Below are positions 17,855 through 25,129 of a stretch of 64,000 nucleotides of DNA, piece after piece. Position 1 is the first letter of the stretch. The number at the start of each line of letters is the position of its first letter. Under the pieces are notes generated by a model. That model was not told where the DNA came from, ran no database searches, and saw only the letters and a list, made by a program, of their open reading frames with translations. Source of the DNA: Acidaminococcus fermentans DSM 20731 (GTDB taxonomy: Bacteria; Bacillota; Negativicutes; Acidaminococcales; Acidaminococcaceae); NCBI RefSeq assembly GCF_000025305.1, contig NC_013740.1, positions 1,736,001 through 1,800,000 of the forward strand, read 5' to 3'. Made by a program: the position numbers and the translations under genes.

Positions 17855-18949
17855 TCAGTCATCCAGATAGCGGATGCCCTGGATGCCGGTGACACCCAGG
17901 CCCGGCACATCGCTTACCGTGATTTCCTTTTCATTAAACACGGCGCCGCCTTCCACCGGATCCTCCGAACACAGCACCGGCCCATCCAGGTCCACCCGGG
18001 TGATGATCTTCCGGGCGCAGGCCAGATGCACCGCCGCATTGACGCTGACCTTGGCTTCCAGCATGCAGCCGATCATGCATTCCACCCCGCACACTTCCGC
18101 CAGGGTGGCAATCTTCAGGGCATTGGTGAGCCCTCCGCATTTCATCAGCTTGATGTTGATCAGATCCGCCGCCTGCATCTGGACGATCTTCAGGGCATCC
18201 TCCACAGAGAACACCGCCTCATCGGCCAGCACCGGCACATAGGACCGTTCCGTCACGTATTTCAGGCCCTCGTAATCGTGGGCCTTCACCGGCTGTTCCA
18301 CCAGTTCGATGTCCAGTCCCTTGTCCTGCATCTGGTTCAGCAGGCGCACTGCCTGTTTGGGGCTCCAGGCCTGGTTGGCGTCGATGCGGATCCGCACCTC
18401 CGGTCCCACCGCCTGCCGGATGGCAGCCAGCCGGGCCACATCCAGGGAGGGATCGATGCCCACCTTCACCTTCAGGGTATCATAACCCCGCCGGATGGCG
18501 TCCACCGCATCCCGGGCCATTTCTTCCGGAGGATTCACGCTGATGGTGATATCCGTGATGATCTTGTTCCGGGCTCCCCCCAGCATCTTGTACACCGGGA
18601 TCCCGTACTTCTTCCCGTACAGATCCCACAGGGCCATGTCCGCCGCCGCCTTGGCGCTGGAATTCTTCACGATGCAGTCCTGGACTGCCCGGGTGATGTC
18701 CTCGAAATCGTCCACATCCCGGCCCACCAGGGTCTTGCTGATATGGTCCTGGAAGGCGCCGATGATGGCACCAGTGGTATCTCCGGTGATGACTCCGGTG
18801 GGCGGAGCTTCCCCGAACCCTACCTCACCGCTGTCCGTGTGGATCTCCACAATGATGTCCTCCACACTGTTGACCTGCCGCAGAGCAGTTTTGAACGGCA
18901 CCCGAAGAGGTACGGAAATCCGACCCAGGCGCACTTTTGTGATTTTCAT
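17855..18949 (-). CDS. L-Ala-D/L-Glu (dipeptide) epimerase, enolase superfamily
   Basis: A 364-residue enolase-superfamily enzyme of the mandelate-racemase/muconate-lactonizing subgroup. The first catalytic Lys is in TLKVKVG (KxK); metal ligands are the Asp of RIDANQAW, the Glu of ELVEQPV and the Asp of VLADEAV; the second catalytic Lys is in INIKLMKCGG. This arrangement is that of L-Ala-D/L-Glu epimerases, which convert murein-derived L-Ala-D-Glu to L-Ala-L-Glu. The exact dipeptide specificity is uncertain. The start is ATG 18949 (AAGGAGG 8 bases upstream) rather than ATG 18955. Neighbours are a DUF819 permease and a dipeptidase. Confidence 0.9.
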   Translation of the reverse strand: MKITKVRLGRISVPLRVPFKTALRQVNSVEDIIVEIHTDSGEVGFGEAPPTGVITGDTTGAIIGAFQDHISKTLVGRDVDDFEDITRAVQDCIVKNSSAKAAADMALWDLYGKKYGIPVYKMLGGARNKIITDITISVNPPEEMARDAVDAIRRGYDTLKVKVGIDPSLDVARLAAIRQAVGPEVRIRIDANQAWSPKQAVRLLNQMQDKGLDIELVEQPVKAHDYEGLKYVTERSYVPVLADEAVFSVEDALKIVQMQAADLINIKLMKCGGLTNALKIATLAEVCGVECMIGCMLEAKVSVNAAVHLACARKIITRVDLDGPVLCSEDPVEGGAVFNEKEITVSDVPGLGVTGIQGIRYLDD

Positions 18950-19036
18950 CAGCATTCCCTCCTTAATTTCACAACCTGCTTCCTTCATTCAGAGCCAGCC
19001 AGGCTTCCATCGGCCGCTGACCGTTGACAGCCTTTT

Positions 19037-20416
19037 TTACTTCGCCAGCCGGTACAGGGCCTCCGCATAGATTTTGGCGTTGAGCACCAGTTTGTCGATT
19101 TCCCAGTATTCATTGGGCAGATGTTCCCGTACCGCATCCCCGGGGAAAATGGGGCCGAAGGCCACGATGTTGGGGATGGACTTGGCGTAGGTGCCGCCGC
19201 CAATGCAGATGGTCTTGGGTTCGAACTCCGTCAGTTCCCCGTACACCTGGAGCAGGGTCTGGATGTAGTCGGTTTTGGGGTCCACGTACAGTGCCTTCTT
19301 GTGAGCTTCGGACACCTTCCGGAAGCCGGCCTCCCCGAACTGGGCATCCAGTCTGGGTGCACAGTCTTCATAGCTTTTGGTCACCGGATACCGGTAGTTG
19401 ATCTTCAGGGTCAGCTTCCCTTCATCTCCGGCAATAACCCCCATGTTGAAGGACAGTTTTCCGGAATCCGGATCTTCCAGGCAGATGCCCAGGGATTCCC
19501 CATGGACTTCCGTCCCGATTTTCTGCCCCAGGAAGGCCAGGGCCTGATGGAGATCAGCAGCAAAGGGCAGATCCCCCAGGGCGGCCAGGAGCCGTCCAAT
19601 GGCATTTTCCCCTTTTTCCGGAGACGCCGCATGGGCCTGTACCCCTTCCGCAGTGACTTTCAGCCCTTCCGGGATCACTTCCCACCGGACCTTGGGATCT
19701 TTTTCCCCGTACTGTTCCAGGATCCGGGTGGCTTCCGCCGGTGCGCACAGCAGGGTGGCCGAAGCCAGGGCCGGCACCACGTTAAAAGCGGATCCCCCTT
19801 TGATTTCCTTCAGCACCAGACCGCCCTCCTGGGTGTATTCCCGTTCGAAGGTCACGTTGATGATGCCTTTTTCCCCGTTGATCACCGGATATTCCCCATC
19901 GGGGGTAAAACCGCACACGGGGATTTCCCCGCCTTTTTCCAGGTAATGCTTCATGTCCTGGCTGCCGGTTTCCTCATTGGTCCCGAACAGGATCCGGATC
20001 CGGCGTTTCAGGGGCACCCCGCTGTCCTTCAGGGCCTTCAGGGCATAAAGGGCGGCGGTGGTGGGGCCTTTGTCATCCATGGTGCCCCGGCCGTAGACAT
20101 TCTCTCCGTCCGCTTCCCCGCTGTAGGGATCCCTGGTCCAGCCATCCCCTTCTGGCACCACGTCCAGGTGTCCCAGGACGGCCACCATTTCCGGGCCTTC
20201 CCCATATTCACACCAGCCCATGTAATTGTCCACATTCTGGGTCCGGAAGCCCATTTTTTCCGCTTCTTCCAGCATATAGGCCAGGCACCGGGCCGGACCT
20301 TCTCCAAAAGGCTTGCCGGGAACGGCCGGTTCCTGCACACTCTTGATCCGTACCGCTTCCTGCAGGGTCTTTACCATTGCTTCCCGATTGCTGTCTACCA
20401 GTTTTGCCAAATCCAT
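19037..20416 (-). CDS. pepV: M20 family dipeptidase, PepV-like
   Basis: A 459-residue M20 metallopeptidase of PepV length. Zinc-site motifs are GHLDVVPEGDGW (His, Asp), GRGTMDDKGPT (bridging Asp) and FGTNEETGSQD (catalytic Glu-Glu). The C-terminal GGGTYAKSIPNIVAFGP carries the last ligand region. PepV cleaves dipeptides, including L-Ala-L-Xaa. Next to a dipeptide epimerase, it could hydrolyse L-Ala-L-Glu to free amino acids. AGGAGG precedes ATG 20416. A structured leader with a terminator lies between the promoter and the start. Confidence 0.92.
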   Translation of the reverse strand: MDLAKLVDSNREAMVKTLQEAVRIKSVQEPAVPGKPFGEGPARCLAYMLEEAEKMGFRTQNVDNYMGWCEYGEGPEMVAVLGHLDVVPEGDGWTRDPYSGEADGENVYGRGTMDDKGPTTAALYALKALKDSGVPLKRRIRILFGTNEETGSQDMKHYLEKGGEIPVCGFTPDGEYPVINGEKGIINVTFEREYTQEGGLVLKEIKGGSAFNVVPALASATLLCAPAEATRILEQYGEKDPKVRWEVIPEGLKVTAEGVQAHAASPEKGENAIGRLLAALGDLPFAADLHQALAFLGQKIGTEVHGESLGICLEDPDSGKLSFNMGVIAGDEGKLTLKINYRYPVTKSYEDCAPRLDAQFGEAGFRKVSEAHKKALYVDPKTDYIQTLLQVYGELTEFEPKTICIGGGTYAKSIPNIVAFGPIFPGDAVREHLPNEYWEIDKLVLNAKIYAEALYRLAK

Positions 20417-20461
20417 TGTACGACCTCCTGTTGATGATTCCCCCGGGAATGGTCCGGGTGC

Positions 20462-20583
20462 AAAAAAGCCCAGCAAAGGCGCAGCAAAACAACTCTGCCC
20501 CCGTGCTGGGTCTCACAATGCTCCCTGAGCTATTGGCCATAGCCCACACAAAATGAAACAGCATTCCTCATGGGTCTTACAGC
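20462..20583 (-). ncRNA. structured 5' leader with terminator before pepV (candidate attenuator or riboswitch)
   Basis: An approximately 120-base leader between a promoter and pepV. On the RNA, an outer AAUGCU/AGCAUU pairing (plus-strand 20560-20565 and 20517-20522) encloses a GGGCUAU/AUAGCUC hairpin (20539-20545, 20527-20533). Then comes an intrinsic terminator: CCCAGCA/UGCUGGG (20504-20510, 20469-20475) with T6 (20462-20467). A segment GUGUGGG (20543-20549) can also pair with CCCAgCAC of the terminator arm, which would be an antiterminator. I do not recognise any known riboswitch, T-box or SRP/6S consensus. It could also be an independent small RNA. Confidence 0.6.
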
Positions 20584-20586
20584 TTT

Positions 20587-20616
20587 AGTCTACCGTATTT
20601 TCCCGGCTGCTGTCAA
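20587..20616 (-). promoter_or_regulatory. promoter of pepV leader
   Basis: TTGACA (20611-20616), 18-base spacer, TAGACT (20587-20592) on the minus strand. Confidence 0.65.
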
Positions 20617-20662
20617 TGAATTATTCCGATTTCTTAACATTATAAAGTATGCTGTATACATG

Positions 20663-20691
20663 TTGACCATTATTTTGTTCACCGGTATAAT
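20663..20691 (+). promoter_or_regulatory. promoter of serine hydrolase gene
   Basis: TTGACC (20663-20668), exact 17-base spacer, TATAAT (20686-20691). It is close to consensus and diverges from the pepV leader promoter. Confidence 0.8.
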
Positions 20692-20762
20692 GGGAACTGA
20701 CAGTGACGGAAAAGACTGATTTTTCCGCCGCTTATCCGGAACTGTTCAAAGGAGGTCTTTTT

Positions 20763-22160
20763 ATGAAAACGAAGCACCATCTGCAATGGATGGCAGCCCT
20801 GGGACTGTGCGCTGCCGTCCTGCTGCCCGCCCAGGGAGTCCTGGCCAAAAAAGCCATGGCGCCCCAGAAAGCCAGGGACCTTTCCACCCGGCTGGACGCC
20901 ATGGTGGGCCATGACGGAACCCATGTGCCCGGGCTGGGGGTGGAAGTGTACAAAAACGGAAAGAAAGTCTACACCCATTTTGCCGGCCACCGGTATTTTG
21001 CGGAAAAGCCCGGCCAGAAAGACCTGCCGGTTACAGCGGACACCCGTTTCCGGGCCGCTTCGGTTTCCAAGATGTTCACCGGGTTCACCATCATGCAGCT
21101 GGTGGATGATGGGAAGATCCGTCTGGACCAGGATGTAAGCGAGATCCTGGGGTTCCCCCTGCGGAATCCCAACTATCCGGATACCCCCATTACCGTCCGG
21201 ATGCTCCTGAGCCACACCTCCAGTCTCCGGGATGGGAAGCTTTACGCCATTCCCCCGGAATACTCCGTCCGGGAATTCTTTGTGAAGGACGGGAAATTCT
21301 ATGAAAACGGGGACCATTTCGCCCCTGCCGGCCAGGCGCCCCGGGAATATTTCAAGTACTCCAACATCAACTACGGCCTCCTGGGCACCATCATCGAGAA
21401 AGTCACCGGGGAACGGTTTGACCTGTACCAGAAGAAGCACATCCTGAAAGACCTGGACATCAAAGCCGATTACACGGTAGGGAACCTGTCCAAAAGCGCC
21501 TTCCGGGACCTGGGGGTGATCTATCAGAAGAACAATAACGGAAAATGGGACGAAAAGGGTCCCTGGATCCCCCAGATCGACGATTATCAGGGCAAACAGC
21601 CGCCCAAAGACCAGGTAAAGGTCCAGAATCCAGACCACCGGGACCTGGATGCCTTCTACAGCCTGAAGGATTACCAGCCCGGCACCAACGCCACCTTCTT
21701 CTCCCCCCAGGGCGGCCTGCGGATTTCCTATGACGAACTGGGCCATGCCCTCCAGATGATCCTGAACAACGGGAAATACAAAGGAAAACAGGTGCTCCGG
21801 CCCGGTGCCCTGCGGGAAATGATGACCCCCCAGTGGGTCTATGACCCGGCCAAAGAGAACGGTTCCACCTACGGAGGCACCATTGAAGCCTACGGCCTGG
21901 CCCTGTTCCCCATCAAAGGGAACAGCACCTCCCGGGTGGTGAAGGAGCATGAACTGAACCTGTGGGGGCACACCGGCGAAGCCTACGGCCTGCTGTCCGG
22001 CCTGTTCATGGTCCCCGGCACCAGGGACGGGTTCATCTACATGATGAACGGGGAAGCCGTGGCCGAAGACGAGGATCCCCGGAGCGCCGGGAATTTCAGC
22101 GGCAACTATGTATGGGAAGAAAATGTGATGAATGCCATCTGTGACGAGGCGTTTTTCTGA
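20763..22160 (+). CDS. secreted beta-lactamase-family serine hydrolase
   Basis: A 465-residue exported serine hydrolase of the class C beta-lactamase / penicillin-binding-protein-like family. The N-terminal signal peptide ends near LPAQGVLAKK. The nucleophile motif is SVSK (S-x-x-K), the second motif is YSNINYG (Y-x-N), and HTGEAYG is the third (HTG in place of KTG). A mid-protein insertion (about residues 235-300, rich in charged residues) is specific to this branch. Such proteins act as D-amino-acid peptidases, esterases or murein hydrolases; the substrate is unknown. AAGGAGG precedes ATG 20763. It is monocistronic with a strong promoter and terminator. Confidence 0.88.
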   Translation: MKTKHHLQWMAALGLCAAVLLPAQGVLAKKAMAPQKARDLSTRLDAMVGHDGTHVPGLGVEVYKNGKKVYTHFAGHRYFAEKPGQKDLPVTADTRFRAASVSKMFTGFTIMQLVDDGKIRLDQDVSEILGFPLRNPNYPDTPITVRMLLSHTSSLRDGKLYAIPPEYSVREFFVKDGKFYENGDHFAPAGQAPREYFKYSNINYGLLGTIIEKVTGERFDLYQKKHILKDLDIKADYTVGNLSKSAFRDLGVIYQKNNNGKWDEKGPWIPQIDDYQGKQPPKDQVKVQNPDHRDLDAFYSLKDYQPGTNATFFSPQGGLRISYDELGHALQMILNNGKYKGKQVLRPGALREMMTPQWVYDPAKENGSTYGGTIEAYGLALFPIKGNSTSRVVKEHELNLWGHTGEAYGLLSGLFMVPGTRDGFIYMMNGEAVAEDEDPRSAGNFSGNYVWEENVMNAICDEAFF

Positions 22161-22198
22161 AAAAAAGGGAAGCTGCGTGTGTGCAGCTTCCCTTTTTT
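22161..22198. terminator. bidirectional terminator
   Basis: Perfect stem GGGAAGCTGC / GCAGCTTCCC flanked by A6 and T6. It serves the serine hydrolase (plus) and dusB (minus). A partial family 1 repeat follows at 22199-22233. Confidence 0.85.
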
Positions 22199-22220
22199 GT
22201 CAGCGGTCAACGGTCAGCAG

Positions 22221-23216
22221 TCAGCGGCCGCTGGAAATCAATTCCCCCTCATACTCCTCCAGCACCTCTTCAAAGGCCTCTTTGGTCAGGCACTGGTTGA
22301 TGGCGTTCCGGTAGTGGGCGCTGTGCGGGAGGCCGGTGAAATAGCAGGCCCCGTGGTGGCGCATTTCCCGGATGGCCACCTTTTCTCCCTTGAAGGCCGT
22401 CAGGTCCCGGAGATGGCGCCGGACCATGGCAAACCGTTCCTCCAGTGTCACCGGGGGGATAGTTTTCCCGGCCAGGACCGCCTGGACTTCCCGGAAGATC
22501 CAGGGATTCCCCTGGGCGCCCCGGGCGATCATGACCCCGTCACAATGGGTGGCTGCCAGTAGATCCAGGGCATCCTGGGCGGTGAACACGTCCCCGTTCC
22601 CCAGCACCGGGATGGATACCGCCTCCTTCACCTGGCGGATGATGTCCCAGTCCGCTTTTCCGCTGTAGAACTGGCCCCGGGTGCGGCCATGGACGGCCAC
22701 CGCCGCCACCCCGGCCTTTTCCGCCAGGCGGGCGATTTCCACCGCATTCCGGTGGTCCTCATCCCAGCCGGCCCGGAACTTCACCGTCACCGGCCGGTCC
22801 ACCGCATCCACCAGGGCCGCCAGGCAGGCATAGGCCCGTTCCGGATCCTTCATCAGGGCGGAGCCTTCTCCGTTGGCCACGATTTTGTGCACCGGGCACC
22901 CCATGTTGAAGTCGATGATGTCCGCTCCGTGTTCCGCCACGATTTTGGCCCCTTTGACCAGTTCTTCCGGCACGGAGCCGAACAGCTGGATGGCCACCGG
23001 ATGCTCCCGGGGATCCACTTCCAGCATGGCGAAGGTCTTGGGGTTCTTGAACAAGAGAGCCTTGGCGCTGACCATCTCCGATACCGTATAATCCGCCCCC
23101 AGCTCCCGGCAGATCACCCGGAAAGGCAGATCCGTAACCCCCGCCATAGGGGCAAGGGCGATGGGAAGCTGGGTAGGAAGGATGGCGTGCAGCGGGCTGT
23201 TGGTTTGGATTGTCAT
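22221..23216 (-). CDS. dusB: tRNA-dihydrouridine synthase DusB
   Basis: A 331-residue flavoprotein that reduces specific uridines in tRNA to dihydrouridine. Motifs are [13 protein letters not shown] (FMN phosphate side), NMGCPVHKI with the catalytic Cys, [20 protein letters not shown] and [12 protein letters not shown]. It is the typical DusB/NifR3 form found at the end of the Firmicutes ftsH-coaX-dus cluster, and here too it follows coaX on the same strand. A 364-base gap with a small gene separates it from coaX. Confidence 0.95.
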   Translation of the reverse strand: MTIQTNSPLHAILPTQLPIALAPMAGVTDLPFRVICRELGADYTVSEMVSAKALLFKNPKTFAMLEVDPREHPVAIQLFGSVPEELVKGAKIVAEHGADIIDFNMGCPVHKIVANGEGSALMKDPERAYACLAALVDAVDRPVTVKFRAGWDEDHRNAVEIARLAEKAGVAAVAVHGRTRGQFYSGKADWDIIRQVKEAVSIPVLGNGDVFTAQDALDLLAATHCDGVMIARGAQGNPWIFREVQAVLAGKTIPPVTLEERFAMVRRHLRDLTAFKGEKVAIREMRHHGACYFTGLPHSAHYRNAINQCLTKEAFEEVLEEYEGELISSGR

Positions 23217-23280
23217 GTGGAAGTGCTCCTTTACTGATTGTCAATGGTCCATTGTCAGCTGTCAACGGTCAACTGCCTAA
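23217..23280. repeat. partial intergenic repeat family 1
   Basis: Short words TGTCAATGG...GTCAGCTGTCAACGGTCAACTG match the flank of family 1 copies. No gene seen. Confidence 0.45.
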
Positions 23281-23318
23281 TGAAAGCAGGAAGCAGCAAT
23301 TCACTGCTTCCTGCTTTT
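23281..23318 (-). terminator. terminator of the 56-codon gene
   Basis: A perfect 13-base stem AAGCAGGAAGCAG / CTGCTTCCTGCTT with a 7-base loop. T-rich tails follow on both strands. Confidence 0.65.
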
Positions 23319-23358
23319 GAATCTGTTCCTTGTTCGACCATCAATCAATCATTGAGTT

Positions 23359-23529
23359 TTATTGAAGTCTGGATGCCAATTTGGTCAATTTATTTCGTAT
23401 TTCTAGACAACGGGCCATTCCATAAGTTATTGATAAGAATACTGCAATCCATTCACCTGCTTTAGTCCATTTACTACTCTGGCATCTACAGGAACAGTTA
23501 TTCTGTTTTCCTATTTTTGAAGCCAACAT
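23359..23529 (-). CDS. candidate 56-residue small protein
   Basis: A short open frame not noticed at usual length cut-offs. ATG 23529 is preceded by GAAGGAAG at 7 bases, and TAA is at 23359. The product begins MLASKIGKQNNCSCRC, has a central hydrophobic stretch AGEWIAVFLSITYGMA (a possible single membrane segment) and ends basic (RNKLTKLASRLQ). Base composition is more AT-rich than in neighbouring genes. The start codon lies in a perfect 9-base hairpin (GAAGCCAAC / GTTGGCTTC), so translation could be gated by structure. It has a downstream terminator. It could be a small membrane peptide or a type I toxin-like protein, or a chance frame. Confidence 0.4.
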   Translation of the reverse strand: MLASKIGKQNNCSCRCQSSKWTKAGEWIAVFLSITYGMARCLEIRNKLTKLASRLQ

Positions 23530-23541
23530 AAGTTGGCTTCC
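23519..23541 (-). promoter_or_regulatory. hairpin over the small gene's start codon
   Basis: GAAGCCAAC-ATAA-GTTGGCTTC is a perfect 9-base stem. The ATG of the 56-codon frame spans the loop, and part of its ribosome site lies in the stem. Confidence 0.5.
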
Positions 23542-23580
23542 TTCGGCCGCTGACCGTTGACAGATGACCGCTGACCGCTT

Positions 23581-24351
23581 TTATCGGTTCATCTCATGCA
23601 GAATGCGCAGGCCTTCCAGGGTCAGGAAGGGTTCTACCACGTCCACCTGGTCGGATTCGCTGGCCATGAGCTTGCCGAAACCGCCGGTGGCCACTACGAA
23701 GGCCTGGCCGCCCAGTTCTTTTTTCATCCGGCTGATCAGTCCGTCCATCTGGCCCACGAAGCCAAAGATCACGCCGGACCGCATGGCGTGGATGGTGTCC
23801 CGGCAGATGGCCTTGGGGGGTTTGATCAGTTCGATCCGGGGCAGCTTGGCCGCTTTCTGGAACAGGGCTTCCGTGGAAATGCCGATGCCCGGGGCAATGG
23901 CGCCCCCCAGGTATTCCCCTTCCGGCGTCAGGGCACAGAAGGTGGTGGCGGTGCCGAAGTCGATGATGATCAGGTTCCCTTTGTCCCCGTACAGGTTATG
24001 GGCTGCCACTGCATTGACGATCCGGTCCGCCCCGATCTGGGAGGGATCGTCGTAATCCAGTTTCAGTCCCGTGTTGATCTCGCTGGTCACCACAAAGGGG
24101 GTAATGCTGAAGAACCGCTTGCACATATTGCACAGAGGCACCAGGAGCGGAGGAACCACCGTGGAAATGATGATGTTTTCAATATCCTTCATATCCATGC
24201 CGCTGTAGGCAAACATGCTGCCCAGGATGATGCCGAATTCATCGGAAGTCCGGGACCGGCTGCTGGAAATCCTCCAGTGTGCCTGCCAGCTTTTGCCGTC
24301 GTGTACGCCAACTACGATGTTGGTGTTGCCAACATCCATTACCATTAACAT
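23581..24351 (-). CDS. coaX: type III pantothenate kinase
   Basis: A 256-residue CoaX, the first enzyme of coenzyme A synthesis (pantothenate to 4'-phosphopantothenate). ASKHA motifs are visible: DVGNTNIVVG (phosphate 1), GADRIVNAVAA, IDFGTATTF (phosphate 2) and AIAPGIGISTEAL, with VVATGGFGKL (adenosine region). The start is ATG 24351 with TGGAGGG 6 bases upstream. It has its own consensus promoter just after the bioY terminator, so it is probably uncoupled from the biotin genes. It belongs to the conserved ftsH-coaX-dusB neighbourhood. Confidence 0.96.
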   Translation of the reverse strand: MLMVMDVGNTNIVVGVHDGKSWQAHWRISSSRSRTSDEFGIILGSMFAYSGMDMKDIENIIISTVVPPLLVPLCNMCKRFFSITPFVVTSEINTGLKLDYDDPSQIGADRIVNAVAAHNLYGDKGNLIIIDFGTATTFCALTPEGEYLGGAIAPGIGISTEALFQKAAKLPRIELIKPPKAICRDTIHAMRSGVIFGFVGQMDGLISRMKKELGGQAFVVATGGFGKLMASESDQVDVVEPFLTLEGLRILHEMNR

Positions 24352-24467
24352 GGTGAACCCTCCATATCGGTTTCTAAAATAATGACCGGCCTGGGAATCC
24401 GCAGGAACCTCCCGCAATGAGATTCCCCGTATTCTCGTCCGTTCAGGTCCGGTCCATAAACGACTTT

Positions 24468-24496
24468 ATTATAGGGGGAACAGGGGGAGTTGTCAA
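24468..24496 (-). promoter_or_regulatory. consensus coaX promoter
   Basis: Perfect TTGACA (24491-24496), 17-base spacer and perfect TATAAT (24468-24473) on the minus strand. The -35 lies in the first of three tandem repeats. Confidence 0.85.
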
Positions 24497-24540
24497 GGAA
24501 AAGGGGGAGTTGTCAAGGAAAAGGGGGAGTTGTCAAGGAA
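24481..24540. repeat. 20-bp tandem repeat x3 carrying -35 boxes
   Basis: Three direct copies of a 20-base unit (AGGGGGAGTTGTCAAGGAA-like). Only the first base pair differs between copies. Each copy holds TTGACA on the minus strand (24491-24496, 24511-24516, 24531-24536). Confidence 0.9.
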
Positions 24541-24568
24541 AAGGGGCTGTTGCAGGAGCAACAGCCCC
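24539..24568 (-). terminator. bioY terminator
   Basis: Perfect stem GGGGCTGTTGC / GCAACAGCCCC with AGGA loop, immediately after the bioY TAA, followed on the minus strand by TTTT. Confidence 0.8.
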
Positions 24569-25129
24569 TTACTCCCACATCCCCCCTGCCTTCAGAGCCC
24601 GGCGGATGCGGATGCCCAGGAAGGCGGTTACGAAGGCTTTTACGATGTCCAGGGGCAGGAACGGGGCCACGGAAAGAGCCAGTGTCTTTTCCCAGGTCAT
24701 GGGTTTGTGGAGAAAGAAGGCGAAGCTCAGCCGGAACCCGATGGCGCCGATGATATAGCATACCACCGTCACTCCGGCCAGGGCCAGGAAGTTCTTCCAC
24801 AGGCTGTCCCCGGCCCACCGGCTGTGGCTGGTCCTGCCGGCCAGCCAGGCCACCGCCAGGAAGCTGAGGATGAAGCCCCCGGTGGGGCCGGCCAGCATCA
24901 CGATGCCCGCCTGGCCCTGGTTGAATACCGGCAGCCCCACGCAGCCCAGGATCAGCCACACCAGTACGGCCGCCGTACCCCACACCGGCCCCAGCAGGAA
25001 CCCGGCCAGCTGGGCCATGAGAGTCTGGAGGGTCACAGGCACCGGCCCAATGGGAATGGTCACATAGGAGCTCATGATCATCAGGGCGGTGAACAGGGCC
25101 GCTCCCATCATATTCCGTGTGCGTTTCAT
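24569..25129 (-). CDS. bioY: biotin transporter substrate-binding component BioY
   Basis: A 186-residue membrane protein with six hydrophobic helices. The BioY signature is present: TIPIGPVPVTLQTL near the N-terminus (residues about 24-37) and the Gly-rich GQAGIVMLAGPTGGF. BioY is the S-component of the energy-coupling-factor biotin importer; no ECF ATPase genes are in the window. Its ATG overlaps the birA TGA by 4 bases, so it is coupled to the biotin sensor and ligase. No biotin synthesis genes are near, which suggests uptake of external biotin. Confidence 0.95.
   Translation of the reverse strand: MKRTRNMMGAALFTALMIMSSYVTIPIGPVPVTLQTLMAQLAGFLLGPVWGTAAVLVWLILGCVGLPVFNQGQAGIVMLAGPTGGFILSFLAVAWLAGRTSHSRWAGDSLWKNFLALAGVTVVCYIIGAIGFRLSFAFFLHKPMTWEKTLALSVAPFLPLDIVKAFVTAFLGIRIRRALKAGGMWE

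Noticed and set aside
20462-20583. T-box, 6S or SRP RNA identity for the pepV leader
   Set aside because: The T-box sequence AGGGTGGNACCGCG and the SRP core motif are absent, and about 120 bases including a terminator is short for 6S RNA.
23217-23580. tRNA or known small RNA gene in the coaX-dusB gap and other gaps
   Set aside because: No cloverleaf, T-loop (GGTTCRANNCC) or CCA-type end was found in this or other intergenic regions by eye; a tRNAscan run would settle it.
24481-24540. CRISPR-like repeat array
   Set aside because: The 20-bp units are directly adjacent with no spacers, and no cas genes are in the window.
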